Positions 52,465 to 60,770 of a DNA stretch of 64,000 nucleotides are shown piece after piece. The stretch is from the NCBI RefSeq assembly GCF_026625785.1, contig NZ_CP113063.1, forward strand, positions 2,232,001 through 2,296,000. Reading direction: 5' to 3'. The stretch's first letter is position 1. Every line of letters begins with the position of its first letter. The DNA comes from Gordonia sp. SL306 (GTDB lineage: Bacteria; Actinomycetota; Actinomycetes; Mycobacteriales; Mycobacteriaceae). The notes below the pieces were generated by a model. It saw only the letters and a list, made by a program, of their open reading frames with translations, was not told the origin of the DNA and searched no databases. Position numbers and translations under genes: made by a program.

Positions 52465-52527
52465 GCACGATCGACGAGAAACCGGGCACGATCGACGAGA
52501 AACCGGGCACGATCGACGGAGGTTGCA
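52465..52527. repeat. Three 21-nt tandem repeats in a divergent promoter region
   Basis: Units start at 52465, 52486 and 52507. The first two are identical and carry the core CACGATCGACGAGAAACCGG; the third diverges at its end. They match the units of the 41531 tract. They lie between the oxidoreductase start (52318) and the DUF1266 gene (52595). Read in the plus frame of that gene they encode an HDRRETG heptapeptide, but the frame has no good start upstream. Confidence 0.9.
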
Positions 52528-52594
52528 CCCACGGTTGGCGAGACGAGGCGTCCGGGCGGGTCCACCGGACGGCTCTGCCGCTACCCTCATCGAT

Positions 52595-53404
52595 GTGTCC
52601 ATCCCGCCGATAACACCGTTCCCTTCCGGGGAGAGGTCGTCGTTGGGCCGACCCTTCATCTGGCAGAGCGACGCACCCCTCCCCGAACGACCACAGGCCG
52701 CGCTGAATGTCGGCGCCCACATGTGGATCCCCAATCAGTACGCCTGCGACACCATCGCTCTCGACGACGACCCGGAGCTGCTGCGCACCCGCATCCGCGA
52801 TTGGTGGGGTATCACCGACGACGTCTCGGCCAGGAAGACCGTCGGCCTGCTGCTCGACGGCATGCACAGTTCGACGTTCGAGGTGATCGCGCCGCTGGTC
52901 GCGGAGGCGACCAACAGGACCGCGGGCCACGATCCGGAGGTGCACCGAGAGTTCCTGGCGGCGCGGGCGGCCGCGCGCGGCGAATCACCCGGCTACTGGA
53001 TCAGCCACTACAACGCCCTCTACAACCTGCGGACCGCGAAGATCCTTCGGAACACGGTCTCCGACAGACACTTTCCCACCCATATCCGCGCCTGGGACCT
53101 CGGTCGACTGCCGTTTGTCGTGCGGACCTGCCTGAGCTCGGGTTACCTCGAGGTCGACGAGTGCTGGCCGATGCTGTTCGCCGCGCTCGACTCCGCGCGC
53201 AGTTACTACGCCAATTGGCGGCAGTTCGCGCACGGCGTGGTGATCGGCCGCGCCTATTGGAGTGCCCTCACCGACATCGGGAAAGCAGGCGACGCGGCAC
53301 AGGTTGCCGGAAATTGGGTCAATGCCCTCCTGGTCCGGTCAGACAGTCCGTGGCGGCGGATGCCCCTCTGGCCCGAGGAAGAGCCGCAACGTCGCGTTCC
53401 GTAA
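52595..53404 (+). CDS. DUF1266 domain protein
   Basis: A 269-residue protein starting at GTG 52595 (VSIPPITPF); the frame is open further upstream through a 21-nt repeat tract, so the start is uncertain. Residues 60-260 carry the DUF1266 pattern: TRIRDWWGITDD, AWDLGRLPFVVRTCLSSGYLEVDECW (split by position) and SYYANWRQFAHGVVIGRAYW. DUF1266 proteins are soluble and without a known activity. Its last 66 bases overlap the convergent gene ending at 53339. Confidence 0.78.
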   Translation: MSIPPITPFPSGERSSLGRPFIWQSDAPLPERPQAALNVGAHMWIPNQYACDTIALDDDPELLRTRIRDWWGITDDVSARKTVGLLLDGMHSSTFEVIAPLVAEATNRTAGHDPEVHREFLAARAAARGESPGYWISHYNALYNLRTAKILRNTVSDRHFPTHIRAWDLGRLPFVVRTCLSSGYLEVDECWPMLFAALDSARSYYANWRQFAHGVVIGRAYWSALTDIGKAGDAAQVAGNWVNALLVRSDSPWRRMPLWPEEEPQRRVP

Positions 53405-53965
53405 CGCATCGTCGTCGAGGGCGCCGGTGTCGAATGCGTCCTTGAGCTTGCGGAAGCGGGCGAAATCATCGGTCACCCCACGGTCGTCCGCGCGCTCGAG
53501 GCGGCCACCGCGGTCGTCGAGCATGGCGCGCGAGACGCACCAGTACAGCCGGTCGTACAGCGACTCACCGACGAGCGCATTGGTGAAGAACAACTTGGTC
53601 GTCGCCTCGTAGTCGTGCAGGTAGAAGATGCGATACCCGTCGTCGGTGCCGCCGTCGGTCATCTCCAGGGCCGCCTCGACAGGGAGCTCGTAGGCGTAGC
53701 CCTCCCGGCTCTCCGTCGGCACACTCACCATGATCACGCGCCGCGTGGTGACCGCCATGATTCCCCAGACACCGCGGAGCCAGGCGTTGCGCGCCGCGAG
53801 GAGGAGCTCGTCGTCACGCAGGTAGGCGATGAGCCGGTCGAGCTTGCCGTTGGGCTCGGACTCCCACCAGAGCGCAGCGGCGATGTCGGGACGGTGCGGC
53901 GACACCGGACCGTGCGTGGTGGCCAGTCCGGTGAGATGTGCGAACGGTGTGTCGGCATCACTCAC
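53339..53965 (-). CDS. Conserved hypothetical protein with SHOCT-like C-terminus
   Basis: A 208-residue protein starting at GTG 53965 (VSDADTPFAH); a TTG three codons upstream is possible. The middle has a beta-rich PH-like character (RVIMVSVPTESREGYAYELP). The last 45 residues include FRKLKDAFDTGALDDDALRN, which resembles the SHOCT short helical motif. No signal peptide or membrane segment is seen. Its 3' end overlaps the DUF1266 gene by 66 bp; such overlap of two unrelated coding ends is long for this genome. Confidence 0.68.
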   Translation of the reverse strand: MSDADTPFAHLTGLATTHGPVSPHRPDIAAALWWESEPNGKLDRLIAYLRDDELLLAARNAWLRGVWGIMAVTTRRVIMVSVPTESREGYAYELPVEAALEMTDGGTDDGYRIFYLHDYEATTKLFFTNALVGESLYDRLYWCVSRAMLDDRGGRLERADDRGVTDDFARFRKLKDAFDTGALDDDALRNATLRLFLGPEGHPPPRTV

Positions 53966-54013
53966 AGCAAGCAATCTAGTTGCTCGTTCGGGCGACGCGC
54001 GACGGGTGCACCC

Positions 54014-54718
54014 TCAGCCGGCACCGGCCACCTTGTTGATCGCCTTGACCAGCGTCGTGTGGAAACCCCCGGTGTCGGGAGCACCGAGCAGGCCACCCGA
54101 CGTCACCGCCACCGAGTAGCGCCCGACCTTCGCCCAACCCAGCAGCGAGGTGGCCGTCACCTCCCGACCGTTGACTGTCGACGTGCTCGTCTGCTTGACG
54201 GCGAACACATCGTCGGCCGTGGAATCGGGGACATCCATCGGGGTGTTCACGATCGTCGACGACGATCCCGCCGCATCCCCGTTCTTGATGGCGGCGGTGA
54301 CCTTTGCGCAGTCGCCTGTCATCGACTTCCGGATGGCTGCCATGTCGCCATGGTCAGCGGTGACGACCTCCGCGAGCGTGGTCGAGCCGAAGGCGGCGAC
54401 CAGCATGCCCATCTCGGACATGTCCATCGTGTCCGGCATGGTGCTCGGCGGCGCGCAGGAGGCCGGGCTGATGTCGGCGCCCTTGGTGGCGTCGAGCATG
54501 CTGTCGGCGGACTTCTGCATCTGGTCCGCCGGCATGGGCATCACCTGGTACCCGCGCGGCAGCTCGGAACCACTGAGCACCAGGTCCTTTGGCGCGGCCG
54601 TAGCATGGGCCGTGTCGGCCGATGCCGAATCCGAACCTGCTCCCCCGCATCCGGCCACCGTCGCGATGGTGGCCATCGCGGCCATCGCACTCGTCATCAC
54701 CCGCACCGATGCACGCAC
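54014..54718 (-). CDS. Lipoprotein of unknown function
   Basis: A 234-residue protein starting at GTG 54718, chosen because AGGGGGTGGG lies just upstream. A lipoprotein signal peptide ends in the lipobox TVAGC with Cys24. The mature part of about 210 residues is Ser/Ala/Met-rich, with two Cys (SPASCAPP, TGDCAKV) for a disulfide, as in mycobacterial lipoproteins of the DUF5642 or PknH-sensor type. That likeness is only by composition. It is on the same strand as the sulfotransferase gene but 137 bp downstream of it. Confidence 0.75.
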   Translation of the reverse strand: MRASVRVMTSAMAAMATIATVAGCGGAGSDSASADTAHATAAPKDLVLSGSELPRGYQVMPMPADQMQKSADSMLDATKGADISPASCAPPSTMPDTMDMSEMGMLVAAFGSTTLAEVVTADHGDMAAIRKSMTGDCAKVTAAIKNGDAAGSSSTIVNTPMDVPDSTADDVFAVKQTSTSTVNGREVTATSLLGWAKVGRYSVAVTSGGLLGAPDTGGFHTTLVKAINKVAGAG

Positions 54719-54855
54719 CGGCCCACCCCCTGATCGAAGAAACGTCCCACTGGTCGAAGAAGCGTCGCAGTGGAGCGTAGCCGACCCCGTGAGCTCCGCT
54801 CCGCCGGCCGGATGACATGAAGTGGCGCCGAGCCCGGACTCGGTGCGCGGCTGGA

Positions 54856-55671
54856 CTACCCGCCGGCAGCTCGGGCACTGAGCGGGTATCCGTTCCGCAC
54901 TGCGTCCGCACGGTATCGCTGCGCCCATTCGCGGGAGCGTGCATTGGACTGTGGTTTCAGGGGCGGCGGCGGTGCCAGATCGGGATCCTGGCCGAGGACG
55001 TCGAGCACGCGCGCCGTGGTCTCGGTCGGACACCGAACCAGTTCGTCGAAGCCGACTGTGACGGGCCGGATCGACTCGGTCGCGAACCAGTGCCGCCAGT
55101 TGCGATCCTGTTCCAGCAGGATCGCCGCGAGGTGGGCGATTCCCTCCGCGTGGTAGACCGCACCGTCGTCGACCGAATGCAGGCCCGCCTCGTCTCGCCA
55201 GACCCGGGTCTGCACGGCCCGCCACATCGAAACAGCTTGCGGCACCACATCTTCACGATGGACATGGATGAACACGGGATCGTCACCGTCGAACAACCAT
55301 CGCAGGGCGGTGCGCAGCGAACCCGATGCGACGCGCGTCCGGGCGACGAGCAGCGGCGTCTGGTTCCACATCAGTTTGCCGCCCCACACACCATTCGGGG
55401 ATCGTCCCTGATCGAGAATGTCGGCCTTCCAGTCCTCGGTGTGGCGGGCGTCGACGACACCGCGTTCCACCGGCGCCAGGAGGTCCAGGATGTCGGGATC
55501 GGTGACGCCCGCAAACCACTCACGAGGCTGCGGTGACTGCGACGACGACGCGAAGTACTGGAAGAACTCCTGAGGTTTCCCGGCGACTCCGGACGCGGCC
55601 AGCGACTCCACCAACAGGGTGCTGCCGCTGCGCTGGCTCGCGCACACGAGGTAGTTCGACACGTCGGACAC
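54856..55671 (-). CDS. Stf0-type sulfotransferase
   Basis: A 271-residue protein starting at ATG 55671. It begins MSDVSNYLVCASQRSGSTLL, and the PAPS phosphate-binding loop CASQRSGSTLL is at residues 10-20. VFIHVHREDVVPQAVSMWRA near residue 135 is the second (3'-phosphate) motif. This is the pattern of mycobacterial Stf0, which transfers sulfate from PAPS to trehalose at the start of sulfolipid synthesis. The identity as trehalose 2-sulfotransferase is likely but not certain. A sulfatase gene lies 102 bp upstream on the same strand. Confidence 0.88.
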   Translation of the reverse strand: MSDVSNYLVCASQRSGSTLLVESLAASGVAGKPQEFFQYFASSSQSPQPREWFAGVTDPDILDLLAPVERGVVDARHTEDWKADILDQGRSPNGVWGGKLMWNQTPLLVARTRVASGSLRTALRWLFDGDDPVFIHVHREDVVPQAVSMWRAVQTRVWRDEAGLHSVDDGAVYHAEGIAHLAAILLEQDRNWRHWFATESIRPVTVGFDELVRCPTETTARVLDVLGQDPDLAPPPPLKPQSNARSREWAQRYRADAVRNGYPLSARAAGG

Positions 55672-55773
55672 GCGGATCAGTCTAGCGACGCGAAAACCGC
55701 TCGCAACCTGGGAATTTAAGGTCAGCGGAGCGCTAATTGTTTACAAACGGGATGTGGTGTGCCGACGGCAGGG

Positions 55774-57246
55774 TCAACCGTCTCGCCGGTTGCGGACGGT
55801 CGCGATCTCGCCGTGCAATTCGCGCCGATCTCCCCTCGGCCGCCGAGAGGGAAGAACCTCCTCATCGGCGGCGCTGTCATGGGATTTCGCAAAGAAGTCG
55901 GCCATGAACCGGTCGGCGACCGCAGTGCCCTCACGGTCGTCGGGGATCACATCCTCGGTCTCGGCCCGCCATTCGGTGAGCTTGTCCGCGAGGCGTTTCC
56001 GGACGTCGGAGTGGGCGGGATCGTCGGCGAGATTGTTTCGCTCATCGGGGTCGCAGGTCAGGTCGTAGAGCTCGTGCCGCGGACGTGGCGAGTCGATCAC
56101 GGCGTGATCGAGCGATCGCGCAGACGGACTGTCGGCGATGTCGAGCGGCAACAGCAGACCCGGCCGCTCGGCATAGTTCTCGATGTAGCTGAACTCCTTG
56201 GTCCGCACGGCTCGGATGGGGTCGAACGCATCGTGGTACGTCTTCTCGGTGAAAACCTCTGTGCGGGCGGGCACCTCGTGCTCGGCAAGTAGCTGCTCGG
56301 CGTGGGATTCACCGTCGACGTCGGCGGGCGCGGGCACCGACAGGAGGTCCAGGATCGTGGGAGTGAGATCGACGCCCGAGAACAGATCGTCATAGCTGTG
56401 CGGGGCAACGCCGCGGCGCGCAGGCGGGCGGACGATGAACGCTATTCCGGTGCCCTCCGAGTACAGGGTCGACTTGGCGCGCGGAAAGGCGAGGCCGTGG
56501 TCGGTGAAGAAGACGATCCAGGTCGTCTCGTCGAGGCCGAGTTCGGCAACCGTGTCGAGCAGACGACCGACGGCGGCGTCGGCCTGCGTGATACTGCCGT
56601 GCAGCCCGGCCAGATCCTCGCGCACGTCGTCGGTGTCGGGCAGGAACGACGGCACCGTGATCGACGCCGGATCGGCATGCTTGTACTGCTCGGACGGGTA
56701 GGGACGATGGGTCTCGAAGAAGCCTGCGGTCAGCAGGAACGGTCGCTCGTCAGAGACATGAACGTGCTCGTGCAGCCATTCCTGTGACCGGGCCACCACG
56801 TAGTCGCACAGCGAGTCGGAGACATCGATGGTCTCGAATCCCAGGCCGCTGGGGTCGGCACTCTCGTGCTGCATGCCGAACAACACCGTGCGATATCCGA
56901 CCTCCGACAGCACGGCGGGCAGAGTCCGAACGTCGGGGCGGTATTCGAATCCGTGGTGTGCGAGGCCGATCAGCCCGTTCCGATGGGGATACCGGCCGGT
57001 GAAGATCGAGCCCCGCGCCGGCGAACACAACGGCGCGGTGGCGTGTGCATCGGTGAGCAGGATGCCGTTCGAGGCGAGTGCATCGAGATTGGGGCTCTCC
57101 ACACCGTCGATCCCGTAGCAGCCCAGATGACGGCCGAGGTCATGCCAGTGGATCAAGAGGACATTCTCGCGTGGCGCCGCGCTGCTGCGCGCATCAGCGC
57201 CTGCCGCGCCAAGAGGTTGCGTGGTCGGCATTGCTCCATCATGCAC
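55774..57246 (-). CDS. Type I sulfatase (formylglycine-dependent)
   Basis: A 490-residue protein starting at GTG 57246, which has AGGTGAG upstream; an ATG at 57231 has its purine run too close. The formylglycine motif C74-S-P-A-R78 in APLCSPARGSIFTGRYPHRNG (split by position) shows it belongs to the sulfatase family, whose Cys is oxidised by a maturase not in this window. Metal ligands are in LLIHWHDLGRH and the later FFTDHGLAF. It lacks a signal peptide. The overall type is the COG3119 group (heparan-, choline- or aryl-sulfatase-like). It is encoded next to a Stf0 sulfotransferase. Confidence 0.9.
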   Translation of the reverse strand: MHDGAMPTTQPLGAAGADARSSAAPRENVLLIHWHDLGRHLGCYGIDGVESPNLDALASNGILLTDAHATAPLCSPARGSIFTGRYPHRNGLIGLAHHGFEYRPDVRTLPAVLSEVGYRTVLFGMQHESADPSGLGFETIDVSDSLCDYVVARSQEWLHEHVHVSDERPFLLTAGFFETHRPYPSEQYKHADPASITVPSFLPDTDDVREDLAGLHGSITQADAAVGRLLDTVAELGLDETTWIVFFTDHGLAFPRAKSTLYSEGTGIAFIVRPPARRGVAPHSYDDLFSGVDLTPTILDLLSVPAPADVDGESHAEQLLAEHEVPARTEVFTEKTYHDAFDPIRAVRTKEFSYIENYAERPGLLLPLDIADSPSARSLDHAVIDSPRPRHELYDLTCDPDERNNLADDPAHSDVRKRLADKLTEWRAETEDVIPDDREGTAVADRFMADFFAKSHDSAADEEVLPSRRPRGDRRELHGEIATVRNRRDG

Positions 57247-57362
57247 GACTCGCGCTCACCTGCACGAACATCGGGACTGTGCCTCGACCACGCTGTGCTC
57301 GTCGCAAGGTTGCGATCACGGTGAGCGTGATTGTGCCCTTCGAGGCTCGCTGCGCTCGCATC

Positions 57363-57430
57363 TCAGGGAACAAGGGCCCGTCCGTTCGCACCTCAGGGAA
57401 CAGTGGGCGTCGCTCGCGCGTCAGGGAACA
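57363..57430. repeat. Three TCAGGGAACA repeats upstream of the phosphotriesterase-like gene
   Basis: TCAGGGAACA occurs at 57363-57372, 57393-57402 and 57421-57430 (spacings 30 and 28). Between the copies are related G/C-rich stretches (TCGCnCGCnnC). The tract lies in the divergent region between the sulfatase and the phosphotriesterase-like gene. It may be a dispersed intergenic repeat of the species or a regulatory site. Confidence 0.8.
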
Positions 57431-57517
57431 GGGGATCTTGAAGTTGAACTCATCCTCAAATACAGTGCCGGAGTGATCCAGACCACACTTTTGCCCCAGA
57501 CGTAGCGAAGGACACAC

Positions 57518-58477
57518 ATGAGCACCGTCAATACCGTCACCGGCCCCGTCGACTCCGCCGAGCTCGGCAACGTTCTCGTGCACGAGCATGTCTTCGTCCT
57601 GGGCGAGGAGTACCGGCAGAACTATCAAGACGACTGGGACGAGGACGAGAAGATCTCCGGCGCGGTCCGCGACCTCCGCGAACTCAAAGGGCTCGGCATC
57701 GACACGATCCTCGACCCGACGGTGCTCGGACTGGGCCGCTACATCCCGCGCATCCAGCGGATCGCCGAACAGATCGATCTGAAGATCGTCGTCGCGACGG
57801 GTCTCTACACCTACAACGACATCCCCTTCCAGTTCCACTACACCGGCCCGGGTCTGCTGTTCGACGTTTCCGAACCACTGGTCACGTTCTTCACCAAGGA
57901 CCTGACCGAGGGCATCGCCGACACCGGGGTCAAGGCCTCGTTCCTCAAGTGCGCGATCGAGGAGCAGGGCCTGACACCCGGCGTGGAACGGGTGATGCGC
58001 GCAGTCGGGCAGACCAGCGCACAGACCGGAGCGCCGATCACCGTGCACACCAACCCACACACCCAATCCGGACTCGTTGCGCAGCAGGTGCTCTCCGAGG
58101 AAGGCGCCGACCTCAGCAAGGTGGTGATCGGACACTCGGGCGACTCGACCGACCTCGACTACCTGATGAAGCTCGCCGACGCCGGGTCGATCCTCGGGAT
58201 GGACCGCTTCGGCCTCGACGTACTACTGCCGTTCGAGGATCGGATCAACACCGTGGTCGCACTCGTCGAGAAGGGCTACGCCGATCGGATGGCGCTGGCC
58301 CACGACGCCGCCTGCTTCATCGACTGGTTCGATCCCGAGGCCAAGCGGCAGGCCGTGCCCAAGTGGAACTACCGGCACATCAGTGAGGATGTGCTGCCGG
58401 CATTGCGCGCGCGTGGGGTGAGTGACAAGGACATCGACACCATGCTCGTCGATGTCCCCCGCCGCTATTTCGAGTGA
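57518..58477 (+). CDS. Phosphotriesterase-family amidohydrolase (lactonase-like)
   Basis: A 319-residue TIM-barrel metalloenzyme starting at ATG 57518 with AAGGA upstream. Binuclear metal ligands are visible: HEH at 22-24, Lys144 (probably carbamylated, in SFLKCA), His177 (VHTNPH), His206 (IGHSGD) and Asp263 (AHDAA). The family includes phosphotriesterases and, more often in actinomycetes, lactonases such as the mycobacterial PPH. The upstream region has a TCAGGGAACA repeat tract. An acyl-CoA synthetase gene follows 41 bp later, so a lactone or ester-derived acid may be passed on. Confidence 0.88.
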   Translation: MSTVNTVTGPVDSAELGNVLVHEHVFVLGEEYRQNYQDDWDEDEKISGAVRDLRELKGLGIDTILDPTVLGLGRYIPRIQRIAEQIDLKIVVATGLYTYNDIPFQFHYTGPGLLFDVSEPLVTFFTKDLTEGIADTGVKASFLKCAIEEQGLTPGVERVMRAVGQTSAQTGAPITVHTNPHTQSGLVAQQVLSEEGADLSKVVIGHSGDSTDLDYLMKLADAGSILGMDRFGLDVLLPFEDRINTVVALVEKGYADRMALAHDAACFIDWFDPEAKRQAVPKWNYRHISEDVLPALRARGVSDKDIDTMLVDVPRRYFE

Positions 58478-58518
58478 TCGGTTGCACCGCAACACTTCTC
58501 CACACAGACAGGAACACC

Positions 58519-60021
58519 ATGGCCAGCACCGTCGCAAGACTCTGGGCTTTTGCCGACGACACACCCGACCGTCTTGCCGTGCGGGCAGGCGATCGGGAGC
58601 TCACCTACGCCGGTCTCCGGGACCGGATCGCGCGCACCGCAGCCTCGCTGGCCGGACTCGGTGTGCGAGAGGGTGATCGCGTCATCTTTGTCGCGCCGTC
58701 GATTCCCGAGTTCGTGATCACCTATTACGGACTCCAGACGCTGGGGGCCACGGCGATCACGATGAACGTGATGTCGACGTCGCCGGAGATCGATTACGTG
58801 CTCGACGATTCCGGGGCATCGCTGGTCATCGCGTGGCACGAATGCGCCGACACCGCACGGCGTAGTGCGGAATCGGCGGGCACTCCGTTCCTCGAGGTCG
58901 GTCCGTACGAGGAGGCCGCCGATCTCCCCGACCCGGTGCCCTCCTATGTCGACCGCTCGGACGACGACGTATCGGTGATCCTCTACACGTCCGGAACCAC
59001 CGGCCGGCCAAAGGGTGCGGCGCTGACCGTCGGGAACATCAACGCCTGCCCCGTCGCGTTCCGGCAGCTGATGGAAGTGACCACCGACGACAGGTGGGCG
59101 ACCGGCCTGCCCTTGTTCCACGTGTTCGGTCAGGCGATCGTGATGAACTCGGCGTTGTCGCAGGGCTGCAGTCTGTCGTTGATAAGCCCGTTCGACCCGA
59201 CGGCCTTCCTCGACCTGCTCCGCGACCAGGAGATCACCATCGCCTGCGGTGTCCCGACGATGTGGAATGCCATGCTGCACGTGGCGCAGGGCCACTCACC
59301 TGATGACTTCCGCGCGCTGCGGCTGGCCGGCTCGGGTGGAGCCGCGCTGCCGGCGGAGGTGATCCGGGCGTTCGAGGGGAAGTTCGGCTGCAAGATCCTC
59401 GAGGGCTACGGACTCACCGAAACATCCGGTGCTGCCACATTTCACGACGTCAACGGCAGCCCTGTCGTCGGGACCGTCGGTCCGGCGTTGCCCGGCACCC
59501 TGGTCGAGATACGCGATCCCGACGGCCAGGTGGTCGAGGTGGATGTGGTCGGCGAGATCTTCGTCAAGGGTCCGACCGTCATGAAGGAGTACTGGAACCG
59601 GCCGGACGCGACCGCAGCCGAACTGAGCGACGGATGGTTCAAGACCGGCGACCTCGGCGCGATCGACGCCGCAGGCAACGTACGCATCGTCGACCGGGTG
59701 AAGGACCTCATCATCCGGGGTGGCTACAACGTCTACCCGCGCGAGGTCGAAGAGGTCCTGTACACCCATCCCGACATCGTCGAGGTGGCCGTGGTCGGGG
59801 TGCCGGATGACCACTACGGTGAAGAGATCGCCGCGGTGATCACGCCCCGGCCAGGAGCGACCATCGATCCCGCCGGGCTACGAGACTGGGCCAAAGAGCG
59901 GCTCAGCGCCTACAAGGTGCCGCGCATCGTGCAGACCGTCGACGCATTGCCCAAAGGCGCGACGGGCAAGATATTGAAGCGCGCGATCGATCGGGAGGGC
60001 TTGCGGAAGGTCGCGCGCTGA
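58519..60021 (+). CDS. Acyl-CoA synthetase (FadD-like, class I adenylate-forming)
   Basis: A 500-residue protein starting at ATG 58519 with AGGAA upstream. The motif YTSGTTGRPKG is near residues 156-166, the EGYGLTET motif near 296 and GWFKTGDLG near 373, with the catalytic Lys region LPKGATGKILKR near the end. It would join a carboxylic acid to CoA; chain length is not readable. It is probably co-transcribed with the phosphotriesterase-like gene. A 21-nt repeat tract follows its stop. Confidence 0.9.
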   Translation: MASTVARLWAFADDTPDRLAVRAGDRELTYAGLRDRIARTAASLAGLGVREGDRVIFVAPSIPEFVITYYGLQTLGATAITMNVMSTSPEIDYVLDDSGASLVIAWHECADTARRSAESAGTPFLEVGPYEEAADLPDPVPSYVDRSDDDVSVILYTSGTTGRPKGAALTVGNINACPVAFRQLMEVTTDDRWATGLPLFHVFGQAIVMNSALSQGCSLSLISPFDPTAFLDLLRDQEITIACGVPTMWNAMLHVAQGHSPDDFRALRLAGSGGAALPAEVIRAFEGKFGCKILEGYGLTETSGAATFHDVNGSPVVGTVGPALPGTLVEIRDPDGQVVEVDVVGEIFVKGPTVMKEYWNRPDATAAELSDGWFKTGDLGAIDAAGNVRIVDRVKDLIIRGGYNVYPREVEEVLYTHPDIVEVAVVGVPDDHYGEEIAAVITPRPGATIDPAGLRDWAKERLSAYKVPRIVQTVDALPKGATGKILKRAIDREGLRKVAR

Positions 60022-60029
60022 CCACGTAG

Positions 60030-60135
60030 GTTGCCCTCGGCGGGATTCCCGTTGCTGTCGGCGGGAATTCGGTTGCTGTCGGCGGGAAATTCGGTTGCTG
60101 CGGGCGGGAATTCGGATGCTGTCGGCGTCAAGTGG
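60030..60135. repeat. Tract of five 21-22-nt tandem repeats
   Basis: Units start at 60030, 60051, 60072, 60094 and 60115 (one is 22 nt). The core is TTGCTGTCGGCGGGAATTCG. The last unit runs into the final codons of the convergent TetR gene, whose stop is at 60128. The tract fills the space between the acyl-CoA synthetase and TetR genes. Confidence 0.9.
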
Positions 60136-60766
60136 GGCGGCGCAGTCCGATCGCGTTGACCCACAGTCGGGTGGCGGTGAACACCAGCTCATCCATGTCG
60201 ACCTCGTCGCCGAGGCCGAAGCCGTAGTACGCCATCCGGGAGACCATGCCGGAGAGGGCGCGCGCGGCCGCCAGCGGGTCCAGGTCGGGATCGGCGAGGC
60301 CGCGGGCCTGGAGATCTCGGATCCGCTTCGCATTGCGCTCTGCGAAGACCTGCCCGCGACGACGTCGGGTCTCGCGGAACTCGGTGCTGAGGCCTGCGAC
60401 CTGCTCACGCACCAGCATCAACTGCGCATTGCGCCGGTAGGCCTCGAAGTACGCACGGTTGGCCGCCTCGATCACGGCCGTCGGATCATCGTCCGATGCC
60501 GGCTCGACGTGCGGCAGTCCGGGATGCAGCATGTCTTCCTGCGCCTCGGCGAGGACTGCATCGAGGATGTCCTCTTTGCTGTCGAAGTAGGTGTAGAAGG
60601 AGCCGGTCGCGCAGTTCGCCTCGGCGGTGATGTCGGTGAGCCTCGAATCACTGAAACCGTCTCGCTCGAACACCGTCCGCGCCGCGGAGATCAACGCCGA
60701 GCGGGTCCGCTCCCCTCGCGGGGTGAGTGGTCGCGAGCGGGCGGGCGCGCCGTCGTCCTTCGGCAT
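60128..60766 (-). CDS. TetR-family regulator of the downstream-coded lipid operon
   Basis: A 212-residue protein starting at ATG 60766, 4 bp after the stop of the phosphotransferase gene. The HTH is at about residues 20-67 (LTDITAEANCATGSFYTYFDSKEDI, split by position). The C-terminal domain is helical, with an AcrR-like Arg-rich stretch (RETRRRRGQVFAERNAKRIR). As the last gene of the SDR / acyl-CoA dehydrogenase / phosphotransferase operon it probably represses that operon. Its final codons lie inside a 21-nt repeat unit. Confidence 0.88.
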   Translation of the reverse strand: MPKDDGAPARSRPLTPRGERTRSALISAARTVFERDGFSDSRLTDITAEANCATGSFYTYFDSKEDILDAVLAEAQEDMLHPGLPHVEPASDDDPTAVIEAANRAYFEAYRRNAQLMLVREQVAGLSTEFRETRRRRGQVFAERNAKRIRDLQARGLADPDLDPLAAARALSGMVSRMAYYGFGLGDEVDMDELVFTATRLWVNAIGLRRPT

Positions 60767-60770
60767 GACG

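Noticed and set aside
41531..60135. The 21-nt repeats as a CRISPR array.
   Set aside because: The units are contiguous without unique spacers, are degenerate, and no cas gene is present.
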